Counted from the first letter of the stretch, positions 47,596 to 60,152 are shown. The stretch: 64,000 bases of DNA from Amborella trichopoda (GCF_000471905.2 NW_006495778.1:2462086-2526085); one strand, 5' to 3'. A program made the numbers and translations. Notes: generated by a model not told the origin, from the letters alone.

Positions 47596-49180
47596 TTTCC
47601 ACATGTGAGCTGATGCACTACAATAATGTTGTCTCTGTCGTCTTATGAAAATTGACTACGGAGATGTTAGCTCAACTTGCAAGATAGTAGATGGGGATGA
47701 CCAGTACAAGGAGGCGCTGAGCACCAGAGCCATTTCAGCAGGGGCATTTCAACATGATTAGCAAAAAGTTCCAAGCTTCCTTTCCCTCCGAATTTTAACT
47801 CCTTGCAGTAGAGCCATTTCAGTATGATTAGTAGATACATTTTCTCAAGGTCCTACATGGCAAAAAACCACATTGCCTCCGCTATCACGGCATACACCAC
47901 CCACCTTTGCCAAACCTGGATTTCCTAAAGATGAGCCATCCGAACTCAATTTGAAACACCCTGTCAATGGTGGCTGCCAAGTACATCTAGGTCTAATCTT
48001 AATGAAATTGAAAGTGATAAGCTTAGCCAAATTCAACTCAACGTCCACCTCAGAAACACTTGAACCTTTCCTAGTAATTCTAAACCAGCTCCACACCCTA
48101 AACAAAATTCTATTATTTATCCCTTGAATCTCTGATGATACTCCTTCAAATTTCTATTCATTTCCAACCACAACTCTCATATAATAGCTGCCCGAAAAAT
48201 GTCCCAGATCATGCCGCTTACTTTTGCATCTCGCTTGAGAAGGTCGAGGATGTCTTTATGAGAATCATGAGAATTAGGACAAACCATAGAAACACCTATT
48301 TTTTGCATTGCTCAACACTAAATATGATAAGAGAAAGGACAATGTAGAAATCGATGGTCTCTGTTTTCCTCATTATTTTTGCAAAATAGGTGTACATGAG
48401 CTAAGATTTTCCCTCTCTTCTTAATAATGAAAGGTTGGAGCTTTTCCTTGTGTCAGTACCCATATAAAGGCCTGCATCTTATGTGGTACTCACCACTTCC
48501 AAATTACCTTCAAATTAGCCTGGCTCCATCTAAACCGATCATGAAAAAGAATGGAGTAAGTTGACTTGACCGAGAAGATATCATCATATTTGAATTCCCA
48601 TACCGATTCATCCTCCATAGTACTAGATTTATGAATTCCCTCCATAACCTTCAACAATTCCAAGATTTGTTCAGCAACAATGTAAGGAATTCTATTGTAA
48701 AGGCAATTGACATTCCAAAAATTTGAGTTCTCATTCCATTCACACATCTCCCTCACCTTTGCCATGGCTGAGCTATTCTTTGAAACGAACCTGGATGTTG
48801 ATATTTAAAAGTAATATCAAGGGCCCATTTATGATGCTAGAAAAGGATATTGTCACCTTTCCAAACTGACCACCTTGCATGCCTTTTATAAACGAGTGCA
48901 AAGATAAAATGGATTTCCAAACATGAGATTGATGTAAACTATTACGGCCCCTAGCAATCAAATTATTTGAAGGGTCCACACCATCCTTGACAACTAACAC
49001 CTTTTTTCATAGTTGTTGCTCATTATACATTGCCTGCCACCAACACATGGCAATTAATGCTTGGTTAACTAACTTCTATTTTCGGATACCCACGCCACTT
49101 TCCTTTTTAGGAGTACATACGTTTTGCCAATTCACCAAATGATACTTCCTTCTTCATTGGAACTCCAAAAAAAATTCCTT
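47596..49180 (-). mobile_element. LINE 3' half, minus strand
   Basis: Minus-strand order: IRK.KLVNQALIAMCWWQAM (about 49025-49090), a VWKSILSL block (48773-49000), WEFKYDDIFSVKSTYSILF and VIWKW (48490-48620), then RNase H start CFKLSSDGSSLGNPGLAKVGGV (47880-47950). This is the C-terminal part of a plant L1-type ORF2, lacking the reverse transcriptase core. Stops and frame changes break it. It faces the plus-strand LINE end at 47118-47595, so two LINE tails converge near 47595. Confidence 0.72.
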
Positions 49181-49199
49181 TGCTCAATTGTTTTTATGA

Positions 49200-50365
49200 T
49201 ATTTCTAGGCACAAGGAGTAAGGACATTTGCTAAATACAGAGATTGGAAAGAGAACATTTAATAAGGGAAGAGACGCAGGCTCTGCTGCTTAGTTGACTC
49301 TGCGAATGGAGTTTTGATTCATCGACTTAGGTAGAAAGAGATGGTGGGAAATGGTAGCACTGGCGATAGAAAGGATTTTGTCGGGCTTATTCTAAGGATC
49401 AGATGGTGAAAATGGCATGATTTTGTTTCCATTACGAGTTGCAGACCAACACCACCGGGAGTTGTTCAGAGTTGGATTCTACCTTGGATGTAAATTTGCA
49501 AGCTCAGTTGTTATGAGCTGAAAGCCTGTATTACGAGCAAGTTTCTCACCATTTTTGTTCAGCTTAATGTTCTGACAATTTTTGAGGGCGAAGGGGTTAA
49601 TTCATTAATGCTCTTTATAAAGCTTGAACACTGCCAGCTGCGAATTTTGCAATGGTGCCCTGTGATCTTGAGAATTATTGCTGTGTGCCGTAAAATTCAA
49701 TACCAACAAAAGTTATTGAGTTTTAGGAATAAAATTTAAAGCTCCGAGTTTTATCTCTGGTTGTCATGTTCTTTTGTCGATTATGTTTGTCAATGGAGGA
49801 GCAAGGCTCGCTACCCAATGTTGGTAACCTTCCAAATACTTCAATCTGCACGGCATACTTTGGCTTCCTTTAAGAAAACCCTTCGCACCACCACCACCAT
49901 GATTTCTTCCGAATCTCCTCGCTACTAAAGCAGCCCCAAACAGCATTAGCCCATTTATGAAAAGAAGAAAAAGGGCAAAAAAATACAAGAGAACTTCTTA
50001 TCTTTATCTTCATCACCATGTGAGAGAAAGATAAAAGAGTGGAGAATGGTTTCATAACACTGGTTTCTGCTATTTTTGCCCTTCAAAAAATTAGAAAAGT
50101 GAGAGAGAGAGAGGATCCAGGCCCAGGTTACCTGAGATGAAATTCCAGTGCACACCATCCATTGAGATGGACCGTGCAGATCCAAGGGCCCGCACTATGA
50201 TATATGTGAACAAGATCACAAAAGAAAAAGTAGTTTGCAATGGAACACTTAACGAAAATTAGATCTTGGTTGTACGTTCGCATCCAACCAAATTGAAACT
50301 TGAATGCAAATGTGGGCCGGCACGAAGTAGGAAGCAGTAGAAACTGTCTTTTTTTTTTATAGAAA
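49200..50365. other. Intergenic, no gene seen
   Basis: No family recognised. A GAGAGAGAGAGAGG tract lies at 50101-50114 and a T run at 50350-50360. Confidence 0.35.
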
Positions 50366-50369
50366 TTCC

Positions 50370-51240
50370 GAACTTTATTAATTAGATATTAAAAGGAAAT
50401 TATATAATCCGAGACAAGAGTCTTAGTTAAAGCAGTGCTTCCTTTGGCATGGAAATCCGCCAATACATTGACTTCACGAATGTTCCGAGACAAAGTCTTA
50501 ATTAAAGCAGTGCTTCCTTTGGCATGGAAATCCACCAATACATTTGACTTTACACATTTGACTTCACGAATGTTCCAAATTTGTATCAAATTAGACTGAA
50601 ACGCCTAAGGCAATTTTTGTTCCCTATTACACCATTTGACCGCAATTTTTTTCCCTATCCATTTGACCTATTATGGCATTTGATGACATTAGGCAATTTT
50701 TATCCCCTATTACACCATTTGACCGCAATTGCTTTTCCTATCCATTTGACCTATTATGGCATCTGATGACATTAAGTGAATTACCTTCCACAACACAATA
50801 AGATCTTAAATTCCTCCTCACAAAAAGTTTTAAACCACAACACAATTAGATCCTAAATTCCTTACCACAAAAAGTTTTAAACCATTAAAGAAAAGTTTTA
50901 AACCATTAAAGAGAGCCAAGATTTCTGCTCTTTTCACTTGCATAAGAGAAACAACAGTTCCATTCCAATCCCTCACCACTCTTTCATAACCAGCTACCAC
51001 TCCTCCATAACCAGCTAACCCTAAGGTCCCTAACGAGCTAAAAGAGCCCAATTGAAAAAGATTTCCATAATATCTTTCCCAATGTAATTGAGAACAAAAG
51101 CCAAATCTGAGTGTAATATTTTCTCCAAAATTCTCTCAACACGCATACTTATCCCGTCAAACACTCTTCTATTTCTTTCCTTCCAAACCTCCCATACTAT
51201 CAATCCTCTTGCTATTTTCCAAATCATCTATTTAGCATAG
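50370..51240 (-). mobile_element. LINE RNase H fragment, minus strand
   Basis: The minus strand reads IVWEVWKERNRRVFDG (linker, about 51150-51200), then RNase H text GLAGYGGVVAGYERVVRDW (50940-51025) and AEILALFNGLKLF, then IREVNVLADFHAKGSTAL (50425-50480 and again near 50500-50570). The C-terminal part is interrupted by four local tandem duplications (separate entry). Confidence 0.7.
50411..50912. repeat. Cluster of four short tandem duplications
   Basis: Successive two-copy duplications inside the LINE fragment: 76-bp unit from 50411/50487, 83-bp unit from 50608/50691, 46-bp unit from 50788/50834 and a ~20-bp unit (AGTTTTAAACCATTAAAGA) near 50873-50911. Each pair is nearly identical. Confidence 0.85.
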
Positions 51241-51392
51241 ATAATACTAAGTTTTAGATAATCCCCTTAACTTCCGAAGGCGTAACATATTACAACCCAG
51301 CCAAACCAAGAACACTACATAAGCATTTGCCTTCTTTGGTACCGTGTAAGAAGAATTTAAGTAAAACAAAAAAAAGAGAATGAAGCATTGGC

Positions 51393-51884
51393 CATTGTTT
51401 GCAAAATCGAACCGGAACAGTTAACCAGACATGGGCCTAGAAGTGGTTTAACCAATCTAACCGGTAAACCGACCAATTCAACCGTTCTAACCGAGCAAGT
51501 CTCGGGTAGTCAAAAAAGTGTTGAAAAAATAAAAAAATACAAAAAAAATCTGCTAAAATATAAAAAACATATAAAAAATGATTAAAACTAAACACATTCA
51601 AATGAAGTTGAAAACTAATGAAACATAGATTTTAACAAATCGATTTTTGAATTAAAATGAGTATTAATGACAAATAATTTTTAATCTTTACCATAATGTA
51701 AAGAATAATAGAAAGTGCATTACAAACCAAATTCCTTACTTTTGGGAATTTATATACATTTTTTTGAATTTTTTTTTTAAATACTGGACAATCACCAAAA
51801 CCGCCCCAAACCAGAACCGGTCACTGGCCGATTCCGATCTAACCGGGCGGTTAGTGGTTAGATCGCCTGGTTTTAATAACAATG
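51393..51884. mobile_element. Non-autonomous hAT element, ~490 bp
   Basis: Starts CATTGTTTGCAAAATCGAACC and ends GGTTTTAATAACAATG. It matches 14124-14628 along most of its length (CAGTTAACCAGA.ATGGGCC, AACACATTCAAATGAAGTTG, GATTAGATCGCC-type end). No clear 8-bp target duplication is left, so it looks older than the 14.1-kb copy. Confidence 0.8.
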
Positions 51885-52243
51885 CTCCAATTTCAAGGCA
51901 AAATTTCCTCACAAGTTGGAAACCGTCTCGTATGCCTTCAGTTCCAAGCTTGCTTGGGTGATTACAAGCTCTTCATACCTTAAAATGTAACACAAGTCCC
52001 CAACCCATCAAACTCGAACTACACTTTCGGGGTGGATCTCTTTAACCTAGAAGGCCTTGTATAGCATATAGATGCAATCAATTTTGAAATGTAATGAGAC
52101 GTGCTCAACACTGATTAAATAATTGTGCTTAATGTTCAAATATTCATCTGATGATAATGAAACTACCACCGAAAAAATTAATTTAACCAGAGAAAAGGAA
52201 GACATCACCTAACCAAAAAGATGCTACAGAGATTATACACTTT

Positions 52244-53642
52244 TCAAGTGTTACAAGTCAATTCATACATAATGGTAGATGCAGCAATCATACTTGGTGT
52301 GCATGAAGATCCAAGCCTTCCCCCATGCAAATTATACAAACTTTTCTGCTTTGGGCATAGAATATTAAGCACGTTCCTAGCAGATGCCATCTGTTCCTCA
52401 CGAAGGCTTTCGTCCCAAATGATTTTGCTGCAATTGGGGGTAAGACAAGTTTATTTAGATGAGTTCCTCCACAATTTTAATTCATTATTAATCGGTGACA
52501 ATTTTCTTTTCTTTCTGCAAGGTACTCATCAGTCCTAAGCACATTCATACATGTATCATGCACGAATGATAGACTGCATGAAAGTGCATGCCTCTGATTT
52601 CATTGACAAGGAAATCCACAAGCAGTTAGCGCGTTATTTCAGTACATTACACAATAATGGACTGAAATCCATCCATGCAATGCTGATGAGGACCAACCAG
52701 GACAGGGGATGCAATCAACCAATTGGAGAAGCAAATGTCAAAAGTTCACTAAAATTCAGAAAGCTTAGCAGTCAAAAAGATCTAGCTTGGCCACCTATTA
52801 TCAACTTAATTGAGCATCATCTTACTTGAGCAACATGGACAATCTATCAGCTGTGCAATTGGATAATAGAGCTTCTGGAATAACAGCTGAATCCAACAGA
52901 ATATTCGGTAGGGACACGTACTTTGACTTTGTCCTCAAACGAATAAACCATTCTGTCAAGAAATGGGCACGATACCCAACAACGCAAGGCAGCCGTGCAA
53001 GTTGCAATTCCATAACAGCTGTCCCTGAAGTAGCAATTGCAGCTTTGCTTGCCTGCAAAAAGTTCCATAGTAATGTCTAAAATAAATTGAACCTAGTCCG
53101 ACAAAAAAATACTTGTCAGACACCATGTACACGGATACATAAAATGAAAATTTGATAGTATAATACAACGAAAATGAATTATGACATGCATTTTGTGACA
53201 ACTTTCATATATTTGCAATCAAACCTGACATGCTTTTAGCAACTCTCACAGTTGTAATCAAAGCGCCACAAAAGTTGAAATTTTTTCAGATACTTCCACT
53301 TACATCTTAGAAGAAGAAAAGCCAGAACCATGATGCATTTTTCTCATAAGAAAAATCAGACAATGTGGATCAATAGCATAAATCAGATCAAGAATAACAT
53401 ACGCTGAAAGCATCATATTTTTTGAAAGAAGATTCCCCGGATATCAATATGGCAGGCACCACCCATTGCTGAACATTCTTCTTGATGTGTTCCTGAACAT
53501 GTTGATTAGATGCTACAGGAATGACGGCCACCATATCAGGAAAAGAGCATCTAAGTAACTTCAGAGTATCAGCAAAAATAGGCAGCATGCGTGTAACCTC
53601 TTGCAATCTACTGCCAGGAAGTAAACTGATAATGGTGGTCTC
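52244..53642 (-). CDS. LPXB lipid-A-disaccharide synthase, 3' exons
   Basis: C-terminal part of plant LpxB (glycosyltransferase family 19, mitochondrial), which joins UDP-2,3-diacylglucosamine to lipid X to form the lipid A disaccharide. Exons on the minus strand: about 53642-53403, 53052-52826, 52427-52244 (TGA at 52246-52244). The phases agree (0, then 2). The first exon reads TTIISLLPGSRLQEVTRMLP, with the family's GSR..E motif, and ends YDAFS. The second reads ASKAAIATSGTAVMELQLA.LPCVVGYRAHFLTE and YVSLPNILLDS.VIPE, the conserved donor-site core. The third reads NKIIWDESLREEQMASARNVL to the stop. The first exon's acceptor could be either of two AGs, 2 bp apart. Earlier exons (N-terminal half) are not visible up to 64000: either a very long intron or a truncated gene. 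Confidence 0.9.
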
Positions 53643-53789
53643 TGTCAACCAGAAGAGAAGAAATCATGAGATAAGGGAAGAATTATGGAGAGTAGGATTC
53701 ACCTGAACTCTAAATAAAACCATTTTATGCTCATCATCACTGCATCATTGAAACTGCCACAACTTACTCAAAAGACACTCATTTTTTAT

Positions 53790-56712
53790 AAGTAAAATAA
53801 AAAAACACATCTTCAACATAGTAAAGATGATTCTGAAATAAAATCATCTAATAATCCTATAATAGAATTACCAAGGAGTTCTACTTCATCTATACATCCA
53901 AAATTAGAAAGCTTATATAGAACAAGAGAAAATATTGTCATCCCACAATATAAGTTAGCACAAAAATCTGAACGAGAATTAACTGATTTAGAAATGGATT
54001 TTCAAGTCTTAACTCTTCAGGAAGAAAAAAGGCATAATAAAAAATTTATTGAACAGGATTATCTGTCTGAAGAAAATAAGGCAATTAGAACTTGGTATAA
54101 ACAAAATTTTCAACCTAGATTAGTAGAATTATTACATATAAAATATAACAAGGCACGAAAAAGAGAACACTATAATAAAGGATTTTTTGTATGGTTAAGA
54201 GAAATATGTAAGGAGAAAAAAGTTCATATTCCTAATTTTGAAGTAAATACACTACAAAGTCAATATAGTTCATATGAGACAATAGATGGAAATACATTAA
54301 CTAGTATCCATCCTCCTGAAAAAAGTATTGTTATAAAAGGATCAAATCCAGACTTAAAATTAGAAACAAAAGCTACACCATATAAAATGACTACAAACAT
54401 AAAGCTGAATTAATTCCACATGTGATAGAACAAAATAATTACACCAATCTATGTATGCAATCATTAGGAAAGCAGGCATCCAGAATTGAAAATATGTTAA
54501 GACCTGTACCTCTACAAGAAAAACACAAAAATGTCTTATTCAAACCAGCTCCATCACTTGACAAAGAAAGATTTAAACTTGGAGAAGATAATAAGACCTT
54601 AATGGATATGTTAATATCAAAATTATCTCAATTAGAGATCCAGGATAAAAAAGGAAAAGGCAAAGTTATCCCTGAATAGTCTACGTTAACCTTGCAAGCC
54701 GAGACACCCATAATAGCTGACACAAAAGAAAATATGGAAGAAGCCTTTACTGAAAACAGTCATAGTCAAGACAACAATAACATCCAAAGAATAACATATG
54801 GAAAATCATGGAAACCATTGACAGCTAGACCTTATCATCATAGACCTACTTCTGTAGATATACAATTCGAAGAAGACTTAGTAGCTCAGAATATTTCTTA
54901 TTCTGAAAGATCAATAGTAAATTGGAACATAGATGGATTGTCTGAACAACAGATATTAGACACCATGAAACATATGACCATGTACGCTTCTGCATACAAA
55001 ATGGTAGGCAACCATGATCAAGAAGTTGCCAAAGCCATTATCTGTGCTTCACAGGATGGCTTCGAGGTTGGTGGGACTTTCACTTACCTGAAACTACCAA
55101 ACAACAAATTCTTAATAATACTCGTCAATGGACTGCTAAAAATGAAAATAATCAAGAAATTCTATATTCTGAAAGTGACGCTGTCATTTTGTGGGGAGTA
55201 TAGCCTTACTGGAAGCCCGATCTGAAGATTTATTATCTAATTTGCGATGCCCAACCCTATCCCATTTTATAAATGGTACAAAGATGTTTTCTTTTCTAAA
55301 CTATTAAGTAGAGATAATAGCCAACAGGATCATTGGAAAGAAAAATTTGTTGCAGGATTACCATATTTATTTGCTGAGAAAGTAAAAACTAGATTAAAAA
55401 ATAAGAATGGAGGAATCATACCATATTCTGTCTATACATTAGGAGAATTATCTGCAGAAATATGTGCAGAAGGATTAGCCTTATGCACTTATATGAAACT
55501 AAAAAAGCAATTAGATAAACAGAAAATGACTGGTAAAAAAGAACTAAGAGACTTTTGTGAACAATTCGGATATCATATAGAAAAATCTAAAGATAAATTT
55601 CATAAAAAGAAAAGATATAAATCAGAAAGAAAGGACAAGAAATCTTATAAAAAATATAAAAAAGAAAAATTTATAAAGAGATTCTCTCCCAAATATAAAC
55701 ATCACAAAGGTCGAAAAAAATTACCTGTATGCTATAAATGCGAAAAAATTGGCCATTATAAAAGCCAATGTAAAGTGAAAAAGAAAATTGACACAATAAT
55801 CTTAGAAGAATCAATTAGAAATAAGCTACATGATATCATACAAATATATGATGATAACTCTTCTGAAACTTCTACAGATACCTCTTTATTAGGACAAATG
55901 GAAGATGAAGAATATTATATGTCCTCCACAAAACAATCTGAATCTGAACAAAACATGGAAGAATGTTCTTGTAATATGTTATCAAAAGAAGATACATTAA
56001 TTTTAGACCTCATAGAAAAACTAAATGATCCAGAGGAAAAAAGAGAAACCATTACCCAATTTATTACATTAGCAAAAGCAAAAAATAAACCAGTTCCTTT
56101 ACTCAAACCCCCAGAAGATTATAATTTTGCTGAAATACTCCAAGGAATTAATAAAAAAGATATACTCCAAAGAGAACCCATAATATCTGAATTAAAAAAA
56201 GAAGTAAATGAAATAAAAACAGAAGTAGGACAACTAAATACTAGAATCAAAATATTAGAATTACAAAATGACATATCAGGAACCATAACTGATACAGATG
56301 AAGTTGAATTTGATCAACCAGTAGATACTAACCATACATTAGGAGAATTATCTGCAGAAATATGTGCAGAAGGATTAGCCTTATGAACTGATATGAAATT
56401 AAAAAAGCAATTAGATAAACAGAAAATGACTGGTAAAAAAGAACTAGGAGACTTTTGTGAACAATTTGGATATCATATAGAAAAATCTAAAGATAAATTT
56501 TATAAAAAGAAAAGATATAAGTCAGAAAGAAAGGACAAGAAATCTTATAAAAAATATAAAAAAGAAAAATTTATAAAGAGATTCTCTCCCAAATATAAAT
56601 ATCATAAAGGTCGAAAAAAATTACCTGTATGCTATAAATGCGGAAAAATTGGCCATTATAAAAGGCAATGTAAAGTGAAAAAGAAAATTCACACAATAAT
56701 CTTAGAAGAATC
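53790..56712 (+). mobile_element. Endogenous caulimovirus-like fossil
   Basis: Old virus copy of the family Caulimoviridae, broken in several places and partial. What remains is Lys/Glu-rich polyprotein text with the coat-protein hallmark, a CCHC zinc knuckle of the form C-Y-K-C-(E/G)-K-I-G-H-Y-K-x-Q-C in a very basic context, followed by an acidic stretch. No reverse transcriptase or movement protein is seen. Petuvirus- or florendovirus-like affinity is possible; the genus is not assignable by eye. It lies directly upstream of the LPXB exons, on the opposite strand. Its 3' part is duplicated at an offset of exactly 900 bp (55434-55815 and 56334-56715), and it ends in an AT-rich microsatellite. 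Age: old enough to be broken, yet the two duplicated blocks remain very similar. Confidence 0.85.
55434..55815 (+). repeat. 382-bp direct repeat, copy 1
   Basis: Matches 56334-56715 without net insertions or deletions at an offset of exactly 900 bp, with only scattered base differences. Contains the zinc-knuckle region of the caulimovirus-like fossil. Confidence 0.9.

Positions 56713-56715
<3 letters not shown>
56334..56715 (+). repeat. 382-bp direct repeat, copy 2
   Basis: Second copy; it begins where a 900-bp unit (55434-56333) would start again and stops at the microsatellite. It implies tandem duplication of a 900-bp unit followed by loss or replacement of the rest. Confidence 0.9.
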
Positions 56716-56747
<32 letters not shown>

Positions 56748-56751
56748 TAAC

Positions 56752-56783
<32 letters not shown>

Positions 56784-56867
56784 CAACAACAACAACAATA
56801 ACAATAACAATAACAATAACAATAACAATAACAATAACAATAACAATAATAATAATAATAATAATAA
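56713..56867. repeat. AAT/AAC trinucleotide and AATAAC microsatellite
   Basis: About 155 bp: (AAT)n, then (AAC)n around 56779-56797, then (AATAAC)n, then (AAT)n again. It directly abuts the end of the caulimovirus-like fossil. Confidence 0.95.
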
Positions 56868-56879
56868 AACTCAAAAAAT

Positions 56880-58405
56880 TTCAAAAATCTTTGGTTGCCC
56901 CAGCTTGGCCAAACTTCTCATTCAGTGATATACCATGCGTATCAACCTATTTCCTGTTCGTAGCATCAAATCAATTATTGCGTAAAAGAAAAACGTCCCA
57001 AACATATTTAAAAGATGTAATCATTATGATCCCTCAATATTAATGAAGCTAAGGCCAGAGTATTCAGTACCGAGGACCACGAGTTAATTGCTTACAAAGA
57101 TTCTCTTATTGAGACTATAAATTTCCATTTCCAAATTAAAATGCATCAGTCAATAAAGGAAACACAGATGACAGATTGCAAATAGCTACAAAAGGGCAAG
57201 GTCATCAATACAAAGTTTATGTGAGACCGACATCCTTGCCAGTGGGCAATAAGCTGAACAGGTCATCAGCAATGAGATGGTGGGGTGAGAAAATAAAACC
57301 ATGAACATTCAAATCTCCTAAATAAAACTGCCACTCACCATGGGATCACTGTCCAACAATGCACCCATCTAATCACGGAAAGGGGTTTACCCTCAACTTG
57401 TAGGCCCAATGACGTATGCAGATATAACTTAAGCCCGAGTGATCCCAGCTTTTTGTTTCACCTAAACCATCAAGAAAGTCCACCAATATATCTTTGGCCC
57501 AGGTAACACAGCACAAAACAATTGTCCTTCACTCCATAGTTAAGTATAGTGTCCTGGTTTCCTATAAGTACTTCCTAACAAATGCAATGATGTTCTTCCT
57601 GCTTTGCTCTTTACAAGCTGATCAAATTGTCATGGTTCCTTCGAAAATTCTCTGCATGACCCCTTTCCAGGTACCCTACTTAATTGCTAGGTCACATAGC
57701 CTCAAGTGATGCAACCTCTCTGGCGTAACTAAACAGAGAAACAAGCAATCAGCAATGTACCTATCAACTCATGCATCATCCAGTACACCCAAAGGAGTCC
57801 AACGTACTGTGACCCCACACCACCACTAATCTTACAGCTCCAAGTGAATTACGAGATAGAAGACAGCCTGTACTTTCTCCTGGTTCTTAATGCCACTGTT
57901 AAGGATTTCACCCTAATGCTACAATTGGTCCAATATATCTCATCCACACATACTAGCCACCTGAACCATGGGCAATGCAAGAGCAAACCACACGAGCTGG
58001 GAGGCTAAGGAACAACAATAGTCATGGAATCACAGAAAATCTATCAAGAAAAATTTCCACAATCAAGGGTCTAGATCAGCCCCACCAAGAGGAAGTGCAG
58101 CATAATCTCTAGTCAACTTAACTCCCCAAACCCCTACCATGTAATGTCTTGTCGAAAATACAAGCTCTAGACATGGTTTCTCAAAGTAGTCAAAAAAGGA
58201 AATGATCCGCAATAGAGAATCCCCACACAAGACTTGGTCCCAAAAGCTTGTTCAACTAGTCAAATACCATTCCCAAACTGCAATTCCCACTTGAACTGTC
58301 ATAAATAATGCCTACCATTTGTTACTACTCGCTCCATGACCAAACCCCTAAAAGGCTGCAACTATCATCATGATGTTCATATTTGTGACCTATCACATCT
58401 TTCCA
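56880..58405. other. Intergenic, no gene recognised
   Basis: Less AT-rich than average. The minus strand has one open stretch at about 57384-57505 (WAKDILVDFLDGLGETKSWD) with protein-like composition, but I recognise no family and see no splice context that ties it to LPXB. Confidence 0.35.
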
Positions 58406-58411
58406 TAGACC

Positions 58412-58545
58412 CAATGTTGGAAAATTCACCCACCTGGCCGCCTAGGTGGCCAGATGCCCTGGGTGCATCGCCCAGGGCAGTCAGGCGCGTATGGGGCATA
58501 TGTCACAAGGCAGGAGATTAAGCGCCCCGCGATAATTACGAGTGG
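58412..58545. mobile_element. hAT-type terminus fragment
   Basis: Starts CAATGTTGGAAAATTCACC, then GGCCGCCTAGGTGGCC and GATGCCCTGGG..CCCAGGGC words like those at the ends of hAT relic 2. The other end and a target duplication were not found. Confidence 0.45.
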
Positions 58546-58988
58546 CGCAGAAATACCCCACAGGTAGGGGCAATATTCATCATTTTGCCCCTCGTTTTTT
58601 TATTTAAGACATTGGGGGATCATTTTAACCCCCACCCCACTAGAACAAAATTTAGAGCCAAAAAAAATTCCCAAATCCAGATTTTTGGTGAAAAATCGAA
58701 GATTGAGCAAAAATAGAAAATTTTCAACTTCTTGGGAAATGAAAAGGTATTTGCGCTGAATCTCTTTGGCGCTTGACGCTGAATCTATTTGGGGCTTGAA
58801 GTGGTTGTGAGAAGAAGTTTTTGGCAACCAAAGCTCCCTGTTTCAAAGCTTGAAGGACTCCGCTTTAAAGGCTAGAGATTTTCAGGTTTTGTATTAGGGT
58901 TTTATGAGATATTTACACATTATCTTTTTATCTTTTATCTTTTTTCTTTTTTTTTGTGGTATTTATGTTTGGGTTTGGTTTCTATACA

Positions 58989-60152
58989 GCTGCAACCCTA
59001 ACTGTTGAAGTTGGGTTGCAGTCATCTCCACTGTCTATTTCTTGGATGGTGAGGATTTCACACTCCACCCAAGAAAAAAAACCGGGGCTTCCCGTCCCCG
59101 GTTACTAGGATTTTTAAGACAAAAAAGACCCATCCGTACTTCTTTCTCTCTCTCATCTTTTCCTCCTTTCAGTCTCCCATTTTCAATCCCCACAGCAATG
59201 TAACGATGCGGGGATAGATTCGAAAACTTCAACAAAGCTTCAAGAAAAAAATACGCAATTAGCCCCTCTACAAAGATTGGCCTGTCATCTGCAAGAGAAT
59301 TTGAAGAGAGAGGATAATGGATATAGACTAAGGAGAGTGAGGATAATGGGTTAGAGAGTGAAAGGAAAGGATAATGTGGTTGTGCAACTATTTTTTCCTA
59401 AAACTGAAGCCTTCATCATCCCCCAACATTAAACACGAACTGAATCAAAATTCTTTGATCATGAAAATCAAATATTCGGACTGATTTGGTGCCATGTTCT
59501 CCATGAATTCATATCTATGAAATATGGCCACAACTCCATGCCTCAATAAAATACACCAAAAAACTAGAGAGAGAAAGTGAGAGAGGTCTGTGGAAAGACA
59601 GAGAGAGACCTGCTGAAGACTATACTAGAGGGGGGAGGATCTCGTTGGTGGAACGGTTTCACAACCAAAAGCTTGAGAGAGAGGGCACTTGTTGTAAAAC
59701 TGACCGATAAAACTCCAAACCCAACTTACCAATTTCAATTGAAGGACTGAGATAGAGAAAGAAACCAATATTGCGAGAGAGTATTTTGCAGGACAATTCT
59801 CAATATTAACAATATTATTCGCTTTTACCTGCGGTTTCTCTGTTTTCACATGGAGCTAGAGATATGGAGGTGATCTTCAGCTGAAAGATCTGATCTATTA
59901 TATTCTCTTGGCTACCTGCCCTTGATTTGCAGATGGGGTTCTTAGAGCTTGGAATAGATCGCCATTGATTTGCAGAAAGAGAGGCATTCTAGAAGTACTT
60001 GAGAGAGAAATGGAGGGAAACAAAAAAAAAAAGGAACCGGAGCTTCCAGTTTCTCGGTTGGACTTCTCCTATTTCCTTCTTAATGTCCACCATCTATTTT
60101 ATTGGACGGTAGATATGGTTGCAACCTTAATTATAGGAATAAGGTTGTAACC
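58989..60152. mobile_element. Foldback element with ~67-bp inverted ends
   Basis: 58989-59055 returns as the reverse complement of 60086-60152 at roughly 70% by eye (GCAACCCTAACTG...GGTTGCAGTCATCT against ACAACCTTATTCC...GGTTGCAACCATAT, then TATTTCTTGGATGGTG against AAAATAGATGGTG). Just inside, AAAAACCGGGGCTTCCC (59078) echoes GGAACCGGAGCTTCC (60031), this time in the same orientation. The interior holds GA-rich tracts and no coding frame. A MULE- or foldback-type MITE is likely. No target duplication is clear. Confidence 0.5.

Noticed and set aside
56571-56874. Long Leu-rich and Ile/Val-rich open frames on the minus strand
   Set aside because: They are frames of the AAT/AAC microsatellite at 56713-56867, not proteins.
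57384-57505. Open minus-strand stretch WAKDILVDFLDGLGETKSWD
   Set aside because: Considered as a missing LPXB exon, but it matches no LpxB block I know and has no clear splice sites.
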